Of a DNA stretch of 64,000 bases, positions 24,063 through 33,275 are shown piece after piece (positions within the stretch are counted from its first letter, which is position 1; each line of letters begins with the position of its first letter). This DNA comes from Brachionus manjavacas. Taxonomy: Eukaryota; Rotifera; Eurotatoria; Ploima; Brachionidae. The stretch spans positions 3,472,001 through 3,536,000 of the forward strand of contig JAHQIY010000002.1 of NCBI GenBank assembly GCA_019054805.1, in the 5' to 3' direction. Under the pieces are notes generated by a model. The model saw only the letters and a program-made list of their open reading frames with translations. It was not told the DNA's origin and ran no database searches. A program made the position numbers and the translations under genes.

Positions 24063-24344
24063 TATTAACATATAAATAATCCATTTAGTCATTTTTTTTC
24101 ACTTCGTTTTATTCAAAATAGGTGAAAGTTAAAAAATTCAATGTAAAAATAAAAAATATTCTGAAAGAAATAAGCAATTCAAAGATAAATTTCTCATATT
24201 TGCTTTTAATAAATTTCTTAAAGGGAAAAAATCAACAAATTCCTATTGTTTTTATTTTACCCAGAATTTCATTTAAAGTCATGAACTTATCTATGAATTT
24301 GACTTTTATGGTAACATTTAATCTTTTGAAACCTCTAGTTTAGT

Positions 24345-24430
24345 GGGATTTATAACCGGATTTTGAACCTTCGATTTTCTGCTTGCATGACTAACACACA
24401 CACCATTCAGTCATACGGACTCTGTACGGG
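24345..24430 (-). repeat. tRNA-like sequence (degenerate), minus strand
   Basis: The minus strand contains TGACTGAATGGTG (A-box-like) and, about 45 nt later, GGTTCAAAATCC (B-box-like). The arms pair poorly, so this looks like a tRNA pseudogene or a tRNA-derived SINE head. Confidence 0.3.
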
Positions 24431-26030
24431 GTGATGGATTACTAAAATTTAGTCTTAACAGAAACCTTTTTTGTTTGCATATGTCAGAGTTGGTCAAAAA
24501 TTTGGGAAATAGGTTTCACTAATGACAAGAATTTTGAAAAAAAACTTTAAAAAAAATTGTCTTTATCGACAATGAATATAATTTTAATAAAAATTAATCA
24601 ATTTCTCTTACAAACAAGAAACCAAAAAAAAAAAATATATGTCCTGACTTGACTTTGACTTTTGACCAATTTTGGCATATGTATTAGCAGATCACTAAAA
24701 TAAAATTTAATATACATCAAACAGGCTAATTTTGAGTGATTGAAATAATATTTTAACTGATACATTTTGTATCAGTTAAAATTTTGTAGAACACGTTTTT
24801 AAGACCTAAAAAAAAAGTTGGTTCAATTTAAAAATATTGCTCTGTTCTTTTGTTCCAAAGTTTACAGTGCCGCTCTGTGGCAAAATTTTTCAAGCTTTAA
24901 TTTTTTAGTATTCCAATTGGTGTTTGATTAAAAATCATTTAATAAAAAATTACATTTCATTTTATAGTTTGTGAGTTTTAAAAAAGGAAAAATATAAGAC
25001 TCATTATAAAATTGAACTAGAATAGTCCTAATCACTTTTACTATTTTGATAATCATACGCATGAAATGATTTGTCTGAATTTTTTTTTACAGCGAGCTCG
25101 GTTAAAAGTAAAAACAAATTGATGATGACATTTTTGATGAATACTGGCTCATCAAAAGCTAAGTGCAAATAAGCTAGTTTAGACTTAGTCTTTACTAAAC
25201 TTTACAACCAATTCTAGGTAAAAAAGATAATTTTTAAAAAGCTTTAAAATGTTAATATAATCTTTAAAAAACAATACATTGATGAAAAAAATATCTAAAT
25301 AAAGATGAAAATTGTTTTAATACATAGGGTATATGAAAAAAACTTTTATAGAACGGCATAGTGCCATTTTAATTTTAAAATTCAAAATCATTTAAAAAAA
25401 AATTGTTAGAAAAAACTTAGGTGTTTTTCATAGATGCATTTTCAACAAAAAATGTTTTAATAGAAAATTTAAGATCGTGATAGACCTTTTTCGAATTTAA
25501 AAGATAATTTTATATGAAATTGACTAAAATCAATGATTATTAAATCTATTTAATATTCCTTGTCAAATCAAAGAAATTTAAAATAATTAACTAGTTTTTT
25601 GATGAATATTTATTTTTCAAGATAGCTCAGCTTATGGAGACTTTTTTAAATTAATCATCAACTTTTTATTTTTCATAACAAAACCTTATTTTAAATCAAA
25701 ATTTTTATTTTAAATCTCTTCTATAAGCAAAATACTTTTCAATTTTTCAATTAGAAGACAGTAAAATTATTTTAATATTTAATATTAACAAAGATACAAC
25801 TTGAATTCATCTTTTTTACGAATCAAAGATCGACACATAATCTCTGAAAGTTTATGTACAATTTTTAACAAATATGTTTCCTTCTTTAGATAAAAAATTA
25901 TAACTTTCTTAAATTCATCTGTCGCCATCTATTGTAAAATAATCAAATTTAGTTTTAAGATGACGTTCAATTGCTTATTTAAGGCTTTGAAAAATCTTAA
26001 AAATTAAAAAGTTTCAAACAAAATTCAAAA
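24431..26030. other. Intergenic, AT-rich; one 14-bp hairpin
   Basis: No gene supported. A perfect inverted repeat (TTTTAACTGATACA, 3-nt loop) lies at 24751-24781. The last ~250 bp form the upstream region of the cyclophilin gene; no promoter motif is clear. Confidence 0.5.
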
Positions 26031-26726
26031 ATGATTAAAGAAGTTCTTATTTTTTTATTTATGGTGATCGGTATTTGTTTTTCTCAATCAATTGGATCTA
26101 GTGATAATTTTGATGATGAGCTGGATGAACCATTAAGATACATTGTTACTCATGAAGCATATTTTGATTTTGAAGTTAGAGGCAATTCAACTAGTGAAAG
26201 CCAAAAACTCGGCCGAGTAACTATTGCTTTATTTGGAGATATTTGTCCAATGACTGTTACCAATTTTGTCCAAATATGCAAAGGATTTAAACGCAAAGGA
26301 AAAAAATATTCTTATGTTGGATCAAATATTCATAGAGTAGTTCGAGATTTTGTTATTCAAGGTGGTGACATAATCAAATATGATGGAACTGGAAGTCTTA
26401 GCATTTATGGTGAAAAATTTGATGATGAAAATTTTTTTCTTAGTCATCGATCAGCTGGATGGGTATCAATGGCGAATTATGGTCAAGATACTAATGGATC
26501 GCAATTTTTTATTACTCTAGTACCAGCAAGGTGGCTAGATGGACATCATGTTGTGTTCGGAAAAGTCATTAGCGGAATAAATATAATCAAAGAAATTGGA
26601 GAGATGGAGACTTACAAAGGAACCTCAGTTCCAAAACGACAAATAGAAATTGTCAAATCTGGAGTTAATGACATCAATAAATATGAGCTTACTGAAGAAC
26701 AATTAAATTCTCAAGGAGACTTATAA
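26031..26726 (+). CDS. Secreted/ER peptidyl-prolyl cis-trans isomerase (cyclophilin B / NinaA-like)
   Basis: 231 aa, single exon. A hydrophobic signal peptide (residues 1-18, ending 'GICFSQS') is followed by an acidic spacer and one complete cyclophilin domain (about 42-212). It catalyses prolyl isomerisation during folding in the secretory pathway. Key residues by comparison with human cyclophilin A: R102 (R55) in 'IHRVVRDF', F107 (F60), Q110 (Q63) in 'IQGGD', Q158-F160 in 'NGSQFF', W168 (W121) and H173 (H126) in 'WLDGHHVVFG'. M61 is replaced by Val and the usual 'MANAG' reads 'MANYG', so substrate preference may differ. 'YSYVGSNIHR' and 'GSLSIYGEKFDDENF' resemble the secretory cyclophilins. 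There is no KDEL-type retention signal (C-terminus 'NSQGDL'), so secretion is possible. The start is the only ATG before the signal peptide. Confidence 0.92.
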   Translation: MIKEVLIFLFMVIGICFSQSIGSSDNFDDELDEPLRYIVTHEAYFDFEVRGNSTSESQKLGRVTIALFGDICPMTVTNFVQICKGFKRKGKKYSYVGSNIHRVVRDFVIQGGDIIKYDGTGSLSIYGEKFDDENFFLSHRSAGWVSMANYGQDTNGSQFFITLVPARWLDGHHVVFGKVISGINIIKEIGEMETYKGTSVPKRQIEIVKSGVNDINKYELTEEQLNSQGDL

Positions 26727-27190
26727 AATATTTTTGATCAATAAAAAAATTAAAAATTTATTATTCCTGATTTTTGTCGTTAAATAAATGAATCAAACTG
26801 ATCTGTAAAATGGCTAAATAAAATTAAATTCTTAGAATTTTAATTTTATGAACACTTGATAACAAAGTCGACATGACCCTTAATTTTTATTTAAAAACAT
26901 TAAATAACTGAATCAATAAATGTCTCACGCTAAATTTTGGGTGATACAAGCAAAAACAACTAAAAGATGTAAATAATTCAGTAATCTATAAGCACTTAAA
27001 ATTAAAATTTAATAAATAAAATTAATATTTCAAAATTAATCTTCATCAATTTAGTCAACCTTTTTATTTATCATTAAATTAAATTAAACTGTTTTCATTA
27101 TATATGGACTTAAAATCATCTATAGTAGTGAGTTTGATTTTCGTTTAGAATTGATTAAAAGGATCTGTACTAAATACCGAAGAAAAAAAC
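26727..27190. other. Intergenic between cyclophilin and tRNA
   Basis: AT-rich, no supported gene. AATAAA-like signals follow the cyclophilin stop at about 26741. The T run that terminates the tRNA transcript lies at the right end on the minus strand. Confidence 0.5.
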
Positions 27191-27262
27191 TAGCAGCGAA
27201 TGGTTTCGATCCACCGACCTCTGAGTTATGAGCCCAGCACGCTTCCACTGCGCCACGCTGCT
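27191..27262 (-). tRNA. tRNA-Met(CAT), initiator type
   Basis: The minus strand folds into a 72-nt tRNA. The acceptor stem AGCAGCG/CGCTGCT is perfect, and the first pair is A1-U72 as in eukaryotic initiators. The D-arm is GTGGCGCAGTGGAAGCGTGC, the anticodon loop is CTCATAA (anticodon CAT), and the T-loop is ATCGAAA with A54 and A60, the initiator hallmark instead of TTCRA. The discriminator is A. A T7 run immediately downstream (27184-27190 on the + strand as A7) terminates pol III. Against the canonical initiator, G30 faces U40, weakening one of the three conserved G-C pairs, and the T stem has two G·U pairs. It is probably functional, but a young pseudogene is not excluded. Confidence 0.9.
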
Positions 27263-27803
27263 TCACAATATCTGCTAAGGTAAATATTAACTGGATAAGT
27301 TTTTTTTATTAATTATATAAGTGAAGTTTACATTTTTCAAAATTATCTAAAAAATGTAATACGACATTAATATATCGTCTTGCATCGAAAATAAAAAAAA
27401 AAGGGGAAATTTTTAAAAAGAATTTGATAGAGCTAAAAATCAAAAAATCAACTTTAGTATATTTTTAATTATGGAACAGGAGTCAATACAAGGAGAAAGG
27501 TTAAAATTCAAAAAGCTTTTTTATTAAATTATTGAGTAGGTAGAATTATACTAAATGGATATTTTTCATTAAATGAAACTTATTATTTAATGGAACTTAT
27601 ACAATCCTTTAACTTCCATAATTTGTGGTTTTTGTAATCAATTTTCATTAGCAGCCACAATTCTGAAAACTTACAATATTTGATAAAACTTGTTCTTGTT
27701 CAATGATCTTGAAATTTAATTTGACTTTTTATTTTTAATGAATTTTATTAAACTAAAAAAATTAATTCTTTTAACAAAAAAAAGTATTTTTACAAATTTT
27801 TTT
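27263..27803. other. Intergenic, 3' flank of SYF2
   Basis: No gene seen. The part nearest 27804 is the 3' untranslated region of the minus-strand SYF2 gene. The open plus frame over 27738-28097 is antisense to SYF2. Confidence 0.5.
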
Positions 27804-28502
27804 TTAAACAGCCGTACCCCTCTCGAGATTCTGCTTGATTTCAGTGGTATACTTTCCGTAAAAACGCTCAATCTTTTTATTGAATCTCATATTACGGTTG
27901 TTAATGTAATCAACATCTGTGCCAGCTTTTTCTGCACGACGTCTACTATAGCCACGTCTTTTCTCAACTTGTTTACTCAAATCATCTACCATGCGATCAA
28001 CTGCACTTGGAGCTGGCGTATGCGTGCCATAAGTCAAAGTGCTTGTCGTTGCGTAAAAATCATCACCCAATTCATTCTTTTGCCTTTCGTAATTTGACAT
28101 ATCTGGCTGTAAATTTTTTGTCAACCTTTCATACTGTCTGAACGATGACTGCTCAAAATCAGCAAAGCCAGTATCCGGATTATGCTTTCTAGCTTTTTTT
28201 CGCTCCCATGCATCGCACTCTTCAGCAGTCCATTCCAGTGCCCGCACTCTTTCGTAAGATAAGCCTTTTTCCTCAATCTCTAAACGCCTTTTCTCTTTCT
28301 GCTCCTCATATTCCAAGCGATCTTTTTGTTTCTCCCAATTGATCGGTAGTTTGCTCTTCCGGTCCTCGTCGACCACTTCTCTGTGATTCAACTTACGGGC
28401 TTCATTTTGTCTTAATCGAAGTTGCTGCAAGCGCTTCACACGCTCTTGCTTCTTTGCTTCCGCGTCGGTTGATCCGTGATTGTTTTCCTCTGAACTGGAC
28501 AT
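27804..28502 (-). CDS. SYF2: Pre-mRNA-splicing factor SYF2
   Basis: 232 aa, single exon, close to human SYF2 (243 aa) along its whole length. It is a component of the Prp19-associated/NTC part of the spliceosome, acting in the nucleus. Diagnostic blocks: 'QNEARKLNHREVVDEDRKSK' then 'LPINWE' (about 32-57), 'WERKKARKHNPDTGFADFEQ' near 100-117, 'QYERLTKNLQPDMSNYE', 'GTHTPAPSAVDRMVDDL' and the nearly invariant end 'FNKKIERFYGKYTTEIKQNL' then 'ERGTAV'. Highly charged and helical. It is the downstream member of a tandem pair with NSRP1: its ATG is preceded by TTTTTAATTAG|G, a splice acceptor one base before the start. Antisense frames over this gene are shadows. Confidence 0.95.
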   Translation of the reverse strand: MSSSEENNHGSTDAEAKKQERVKRLQQLRLRQNEARKLNHREVVDEDRKSKLPINWEKQKDRLEYEEQKEKRRLEIEEKGLSYERVRALEWTAEECDAWERKKARKHNPDTGFADFEQSSFRQYERLTKNLQPDMSNYERQKNELGDDFYATTSTLTYGTHTPAPSAVDRMVDDLSKQVEKRRGYSRRRAEKAGTDVDYINNRNMRFNKKIERFYGKYTTEIKQNLERGTAV

Positions 28503-28654
28503 CCTAATTAAAAAGAAAAATAAAGCTAAAATTTTGATTCAAGTCCACATTTCTTGCACAATAATCTGCAAGACTACAAATTGTTTAAAATAAAAAATAA
28601 AACAATAATTTATTTACAAAAATGTAATAGAAATATTTATTTTTTTTAAAATGA
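28503..28654 (-). promoter_or_regulatory. NSRP1-SYF2 intercistronic region with poly(A) signal and 3' splice acceptor
   Basis: Going 5'->3' on the minus strand: the NSRP1 stop, an AATAAA within about 20 nt, roughly 100 nt of T-rich DNA, then CTTTTTAATTAG|G-ATG at the SYF2 start (AG at 28504-28505). Poly(A) site, ~100-nt spacer and acceptor directly before the next ATG is the arrangement of operons resolved by spliced-leader trans-splicing. A 5'UTR intron of SYF2 alone is the alternative. Confidence 0.55.
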
Positions 28655-29761
28655 CTATTCTTTTTCTATATAATTTTTTTGAGTAAGAATAGCCTTGCGT
28701 TGGAAGTATTCGCTGAGCTCGTTGTCCAATTTTGACCCTACAGTCCGCTTGGTGAATAATTTTTCAAGACGTTGTTTCCTCAATTCCTCTTTAGACAATA
28801 ATGTTTCTTTTAATTTCTCCTCTCTTTCTTCTTTTTCGGTCTTAATTTGGACCAGTGGCTCGTTTTCTTTTTCTTCGTCTTGCTTATTTTTTTTGGCCTC
28901 GGGCTCCTCTTCATATTCTTTGCCAATTTCTTGCCCAGCAGTCTCCCCTTCTTTTGCACATTCTTCTTCGTCTTCTTCTGCCTCACTTTCTTCTTCATTT
29001 TTACTTCTATATGCTTTTTGTATGCCTGATTTTGTTTCCTTGAATTTGACAGACTCTTGACGTTCTTTTTCCAGTCTTTTTTCTTTTTCGGCTTCCTCTT
29101 CAATGACCCATTCACCAGTTTTCATTTTTAATAGAGAAAAGTAAAATCCACTCAAATCTTTTTGCTTACGAACATCTAATAAATTTTCTATTTGTTCCTG
29201 TCGACGTTCCTCTTCCTCGATCTTTTGTCTTTCCTCCATTTTTTTGCGATAGGCAGCAGTAACAAATACTTCTTTGTCGGCCCAAAGATCTCCCTCTTCT
29301 TCGCGTTCCTTTTGAATTTTTCTGTCTTGAACCCGCTCAAATTCCATTTTGCGCTTAGCTGCGGCTTTCATGATGCCAACTATGTACTTTGGTTCCTTAG
29401 ACTCGTTATTTTTTGCTTTCGGGTCTATTTTAATCTTTTCCTTTTCCAGCTCGTCATATATTTCATCGTATTCGAATACTGATTTGTCTTCTTGTAAAGC
29501 TTTTTCGATTTGAATTTGAGTTTGTTTTTTTAAAATAGAAGAACTTGTGTTTACTTGACTTGTTGGAATTTTTTTGGTTTTGTTTGCCAGTGTTTCGAAT
29601 TCTTCGTCTTCATCCTCATTGAAGATACAAGGTCTAACCGCAGGCTTTGGCTTAGATTGCGTTTTTGCCTTGCTAGGTATAACCAGGCCGTATTTTTTAT
29701 TTGGGTTGGTGAAAACAGGACCGTCTGGTTTATTTTCGATTGAATCCTCCTTGTCATTCAT
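28655..29761 (-). CDS. NSRP1: Nuclear speckle splicing regulatory protein 1 (CCDC55) homologue
   Basis: 368 aa from the ATG at 29761; a longer reading from the ATG at 29782 would add seven residues (MKIYNFS). I prefer the inner ATG because ATAATTTTAG|T lies directly before it, so the outer ATG is probably removed by splicing. The N-terminus has 'KKYGLVIPSKAK', matching the 'YGLILPKK' start of human NSRP1. Next come 'QIEKALQEDKSVFEYDEIYD', 'EPKYIVGIMKAAAKRKMEFE', 'DKEVFVTAAYRKKMEERQ' and 'DVRKQKDLSGFYFSLL', the conserved NSRP1 N-terminal domain. A long Glu/Lys-rich coiled coil leads to the end 'KNYIEKE', like the vertebrate 'KTYIEKE'. Human NSRP1 is longer (an Arg/Asp-rich middle is missing here). 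The family binds pre-mRNA, sits in nuclear speckles and controls splice-site choice. Confidence 0.9.
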   Translation of the reverse strand: MNDKEDSIENKPDGPVFTNPNKKYGLVIPSKAKTQSKPKPAVRPCIFNEDEDEEFETLANKTKKIPTSQVNTSSSILKKQTQIQIEKALQEDKSVFEYDEIYDELEKEKIKIDPKAKNNESKEPKYIVGIMKAAAKRKMEFERVQDRKIQKEREEEGDLWADKEVFVTAAYRKKMEERQKIEEEERRQEQIENLLDVRKQKDLSGFYFSLLKMKTGEWVIEEEAEKEKRLEKERQESVKFKETKSGIQKAYRSKNEEESEAEEDEEECAKEGETAGQEIGKEYEEEPEAKKNKQDEEKENEPLVQIKTEKEEREEKLKETLLSKEELRKQRLEKLFTKRTVGSKLDNELSEYFQRKAILTQKNYIEKE

Positions 29762-29771
29762 ACTAAAATTA
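29762..29771 (-). promoter_or_regulatory. 3' splice acceptor one base upstream of NSRP1 ATG
   Basis: The minus strand reads AATTTTAG|T-ATG. It matches the acceptor style seen elsewhere in this window (AATTTTAG before CABIT exon B, AATTTTTAG before TADA1 exon 4). It may accept a spliced leader or close a 5'UTR intron, and it decides between the two candidate start codons. Confidence 0.5.
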
Positions 29772-29782
29772 TAAATTTTCAT

Positions 29783-31041
29783 GAGTTTAGTTATTATAAT
29801 TAATATATATACAAAAATTAGATGCGAATTAAAATTTTAGTTTTGAAATATTTAAGACTATTCAGTCGTCATTAGTTAGATAAAAAGCTCTATTAAGATA
29901 ACTTAAGAACTGTTTTTAAGATTTTAATTTTGTTCACTCAAGACGATGAAAAAAACTACATCGGTGTAAAATCTTTATTTTTAATTTTGAATCAATAAAA
30001 TCTAAAAAAGTAGTATTTAAAATAAATTTTTATAAAAAAATGCCTTTTTTTTTTGCTTTTTTTTTACTAAGTAAACTCTCTTTATGGTTACCAAGAACGA
30101 AGAAAGAAATTAAAAAAGTTTTTTTTATAAAAATAAAAATTAAAGCCGAATTTAAAGAAGAATCGGTTTGTATTAATCAAATCATCAGAATTTCTGAAAA
30201 ATCGCCAATTTTAATTAAGAATCAAAAAATTGATTATCAATATATTTAATTTTTAATAACAAATAAAAGGATACTTATAAAATTTTGGCAAATTGATGTT
30301 CATGATCAAATATAAATTTCAAATCAAAATTTTTAGTTTATGATTTAAATAAAAAGGAATTTTTATCAGTTTTTCAATAATAAATGACTAAACTTTATTG
30401 AACATATTTGTTTAATCAATAATTAGATAGAAAATTATATGAATTTTTATCAGAAGTAAATTGAATACTTAATCAATATTTTAAAATTTTACAATACAAA
30501 ATTTAATTTTGTTTCGCCGTAATATAATTTAATTGATATTAAAATATCATTTAAAGCGTTTATTTGAGCCATAATTTGGATACCTAAATGTCGATTTTAA
30601 ATTTGTCTTTAAAGTTTTCAAATAAAGATTTTAGAAGAATCAATTAAATGTCAATTAGAGAAAAAAAGATTTTTTAATTAAAATAATAAACATCTTATGT
30701 TAAATTTAATAAAAATTAAAAAAATCTAATTTCTATCATTTCTATTAAAATTTTAATCAATTAAATTTTGATCATTTGATTCTGATCATGAACTTCAAGT
30801 TGCCTAAAATTTTATTCTCTAAATACCATTCTTTACTTTTTTAAATTCTTACAACAGTAAATCAAAAATAGAACAGAAATGAACAAAGCATTTTTAACAA
30901 TTTTTAATTACTTGAATCTAAATTAGAATTAGTAAATTTCTAATAATTTGACTGTTTAAGCGTTGATAACTCAGGTCTAACAAATACAAAAATATACCAA
31001 TTCAATCTTAATTCTAAGTTTCTTGGTATTTCACGTTTTTA
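29783..31041. other. Intergenic, AT-rich, no gene seen
   Basis: Upstream region of NSRP1 on the minus strand. Lys/Ile/Phe-rich open frames (for example 30040-30249) are what this base composition yields by chance. A good acceptor at the right end opens the next entry. Confidence 0.5.
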
Positions 31042-31372
31042 GAAGCAGTCGACTGAGAAGAAAGTTTTTGATAGCACGACAATAAACAATTCAGAGCAAA
31101 AGCTTCTGGCTGAAGCAGAAGATCAAACTAAGAGCTCATACAAACAAAACAATCAGAATGAAATCGAATCAACACTAAAAAGACCAATTATCGCACCCTT
31201 TTCTTGCTCGGATTCCTCTGAGTCATAGCCAAAGCAACCAAAACTTTACCACACGAAATTGGAACTCTAAATCAGTCAGCTCATTGACCAACTCAAGCCG
31301 AGCGAATCTGCTCCAGAAGAATTCCTTAGCTCAACACACAAAATCACTCACCCGAAACCGTTTTCCATGTAA
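31042..31372 (+). pseudogene. Coding remnant after a splice acceptor, two in-frame stops
   Basis: After TTTCACGTTTTTAG, one frame reads 'KQSTEKKVFDSTTINNSEQK' and 'LKRPIIAPFSCSDSSES', a TAG, 'PKQPKLYHTKLEL', a TAA, then 'ISQLIDQLKPSESAPEEF' and 'LSSTHKITHPKPFSM'. Staying in one frame over ~330 bp with protein-like Ser/Glu/Pro-rich composition suggests a former coding exon with two nonsense changes, or a transposon ORF. No family is recognised. Confidence 0.4.
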
Positions 31373-31689
31373 ATTCGATCTTTTTTACACTTCTTGTCTC
31401 TACAAAATTCACACATTGTTTTCTAAAATGGTTTAAAATAAGAGAAACTGAAAGTAATTTTTATATATTTAAATATTATAGGATATGAGTCAATTTTCAA
31501 AGCTAGGCCGATGTCAGGTTCTTTAGGCCTTGATAGAAGTGTTTGCATATTAATGATGATGAGATGGATGATTAATTCAACGAAGCATTAACAATGTCAC
31601 TAAACTACTACTACTGCTGCTAATAATAAAAAAAGGGATTGAGTATTTAGAAGATCATAGCTTTGATGTCTTCAATTTTGAATTTAAGT

Positions 31690-33250
31690 ATTTTAATTAA
31701 AATTAAGGATAAAAAATTATATATTTCTACTCTCTATTGTCCACCAAATCAAACTTCGACAGTTTGATTTTTTTCAAAAATTTAGTGAATTAAGAATCAA
31801 TTTTATATTTGGAGGTGACTTTAATTCTAAGTCTACTCTTATGGGCTGTTTAAATCAAAATAACAATGGTAACATTCTAGGAACAATTATTCACGAATTA
31901 AATTTTAATGTAATAACTGACAGTTCTACAACTTTTCATAGAAACATAAATGATAATGAAGAAATTCTCGACACTTTCCTCTGTTCATCAAATAACTTAT
32001 AAGTGGCTTTGGGGTTTATGATGTGGATATGGTAAGTGACTTCTTTCCAACTTGGATAACTACTTTAACAAATAAATAATTACAAGGTATAATATGTGTG
32101 TATCCTAAATTTGATTTTAATGACGCCATACTTTGAAAAAAGATTTCAATATGTTATGTTAGACCGCACTTAGAATTCGCAAGCTCAGTCTGGAGTCCAT
32201 ACACTCAGAAAGACAGATTGAGCCACAAAAACCATACATGAGCTCAAAAAGACAGGCTAACCACACTAACCATATGGCGCATTCGCGGAGATATAATCCA
32301 GAAACTTTTAGCTTGAATCAAATTTAGAGCACATAAACTGATACGCTAAACCGCTATGCTCGGAGCCACGAAGAGGTCAAAGAGGACACTTCAGGTGCGA
32401 AATAGTAAGATGTTGTAATCCAAAGCACAATTATTTCAAAACTATCCCTAAGATTTGTTAAAAAAATTTCAGATTCCGAATGCCTCCGGATATAGTCAAA
32501 TTAACAAAAGAAAGAAGAAAATTAAGAATAAAGTATTTTAGGTCTAGATCAACAATTGATTAAATAGAATTACTTCACTGGGCGGATTTTGCAAATAAAA
32601 TTCAAAAACTATCTATATCCTATTGGAGAAGAATAAGAAAGTTTAGAAATTCAGCTAATAAATCTAAAAAACATACACAAATTTTACCTAAAAAAGAAGT
32701 TTCCAAATACATATAAAAATGAACAGTGTTTGGAGTAAGACTTTCACAATCTTTCAAATATAATTAAGGAAAAACAGACAAAGTCTCTGATAGGAAACTA
32801 GAAAACTCAGTTGATAGTTTTTTTTTCAGTTTTCCAGAACTACCAAAACATGAAGCAATTACTGTAATTGAATTAATAAAAAAGAAAAAGGATTTTGCCA
32901 GCTCTGGTTCAGATAAGGTAGATGCTGAAAAACCAAATGCTGAAAAATCTAAATTTGACTACATTCAAAGAAATTTTGAATTTGTTTAATAAATGTTTTG
33001 AATTGGGTAAATCCCCTACTCAATGGAAATCTGCACATTTCAATATGATCTTAAAAAAAAAACAACCTGCTTATGACCCGAAAAATTATAGAACTGCTTG
33101 TGTTTGTATTTGCCTAGGAGACGATTATACAGAAACCTTTATATAATCTAATAGAAAATGAGAAAGAACTAAAAAAAGAAGAGTCAGGTTTTAGGCAAAT
33201 TTGACGTACTACAGGTAATTAATTCTTTCTTTTTCAAAAAGTAGCCGAGT
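31690..33250 (+). pseudogene. Decayed LINE with endonuclease and N-terminal reverse transcriptase
   Basis: Near 31735 'LYCPPNQTS' and then 'FIFGGDFNSKSTLMGCL' and 'NGNILGTIIHELNFNVITDS' form the APE-type endonuclease core. Between 32150 and 32220 a 'VRPHLEFASSVWSPYTQKDR' block belongs to the end of another LINE copy, so the array is mosaic. From about 32490, 'LTKERRKLRIKYFRSRSTID', 'SFPELPKHEAITVIELIKKK' and 'CFELGKSPTQWKSAHFNMIL' lead into 'DPKNYRTACVC', the N-terminal reverse-transcriptase region. Stops and frameshifts are frequent. A (CTA)n-rich LINE tail precedes it at about 31600. Copy A of the FkbM duplication starts just after. Confidence 0.75.
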
Positions 33251-33275
33251 TCTTTAAAAGATCCAAAAAAATGTG

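Noticed and set aside
27738..28097. Plus-strand frame of 119 codons
   Set aside because: It lies antisense to SYF2 and has no protein-family features.
28695..29774. Several plus-strand and alternative minus-strand frames over NSRP1
   Set aside because: They are Ser/Phe/Leu-rich shadows of a Glu/Lys-rich coding sequence; the NSRP1 frame matches the family from end to end.
30040..30249. 69-codon plus frame after a T-rich stretch
   Set aside because: Composition (Lys, Ile, Phe) is what AT-rich DNA yields by chance; no splice or family support.
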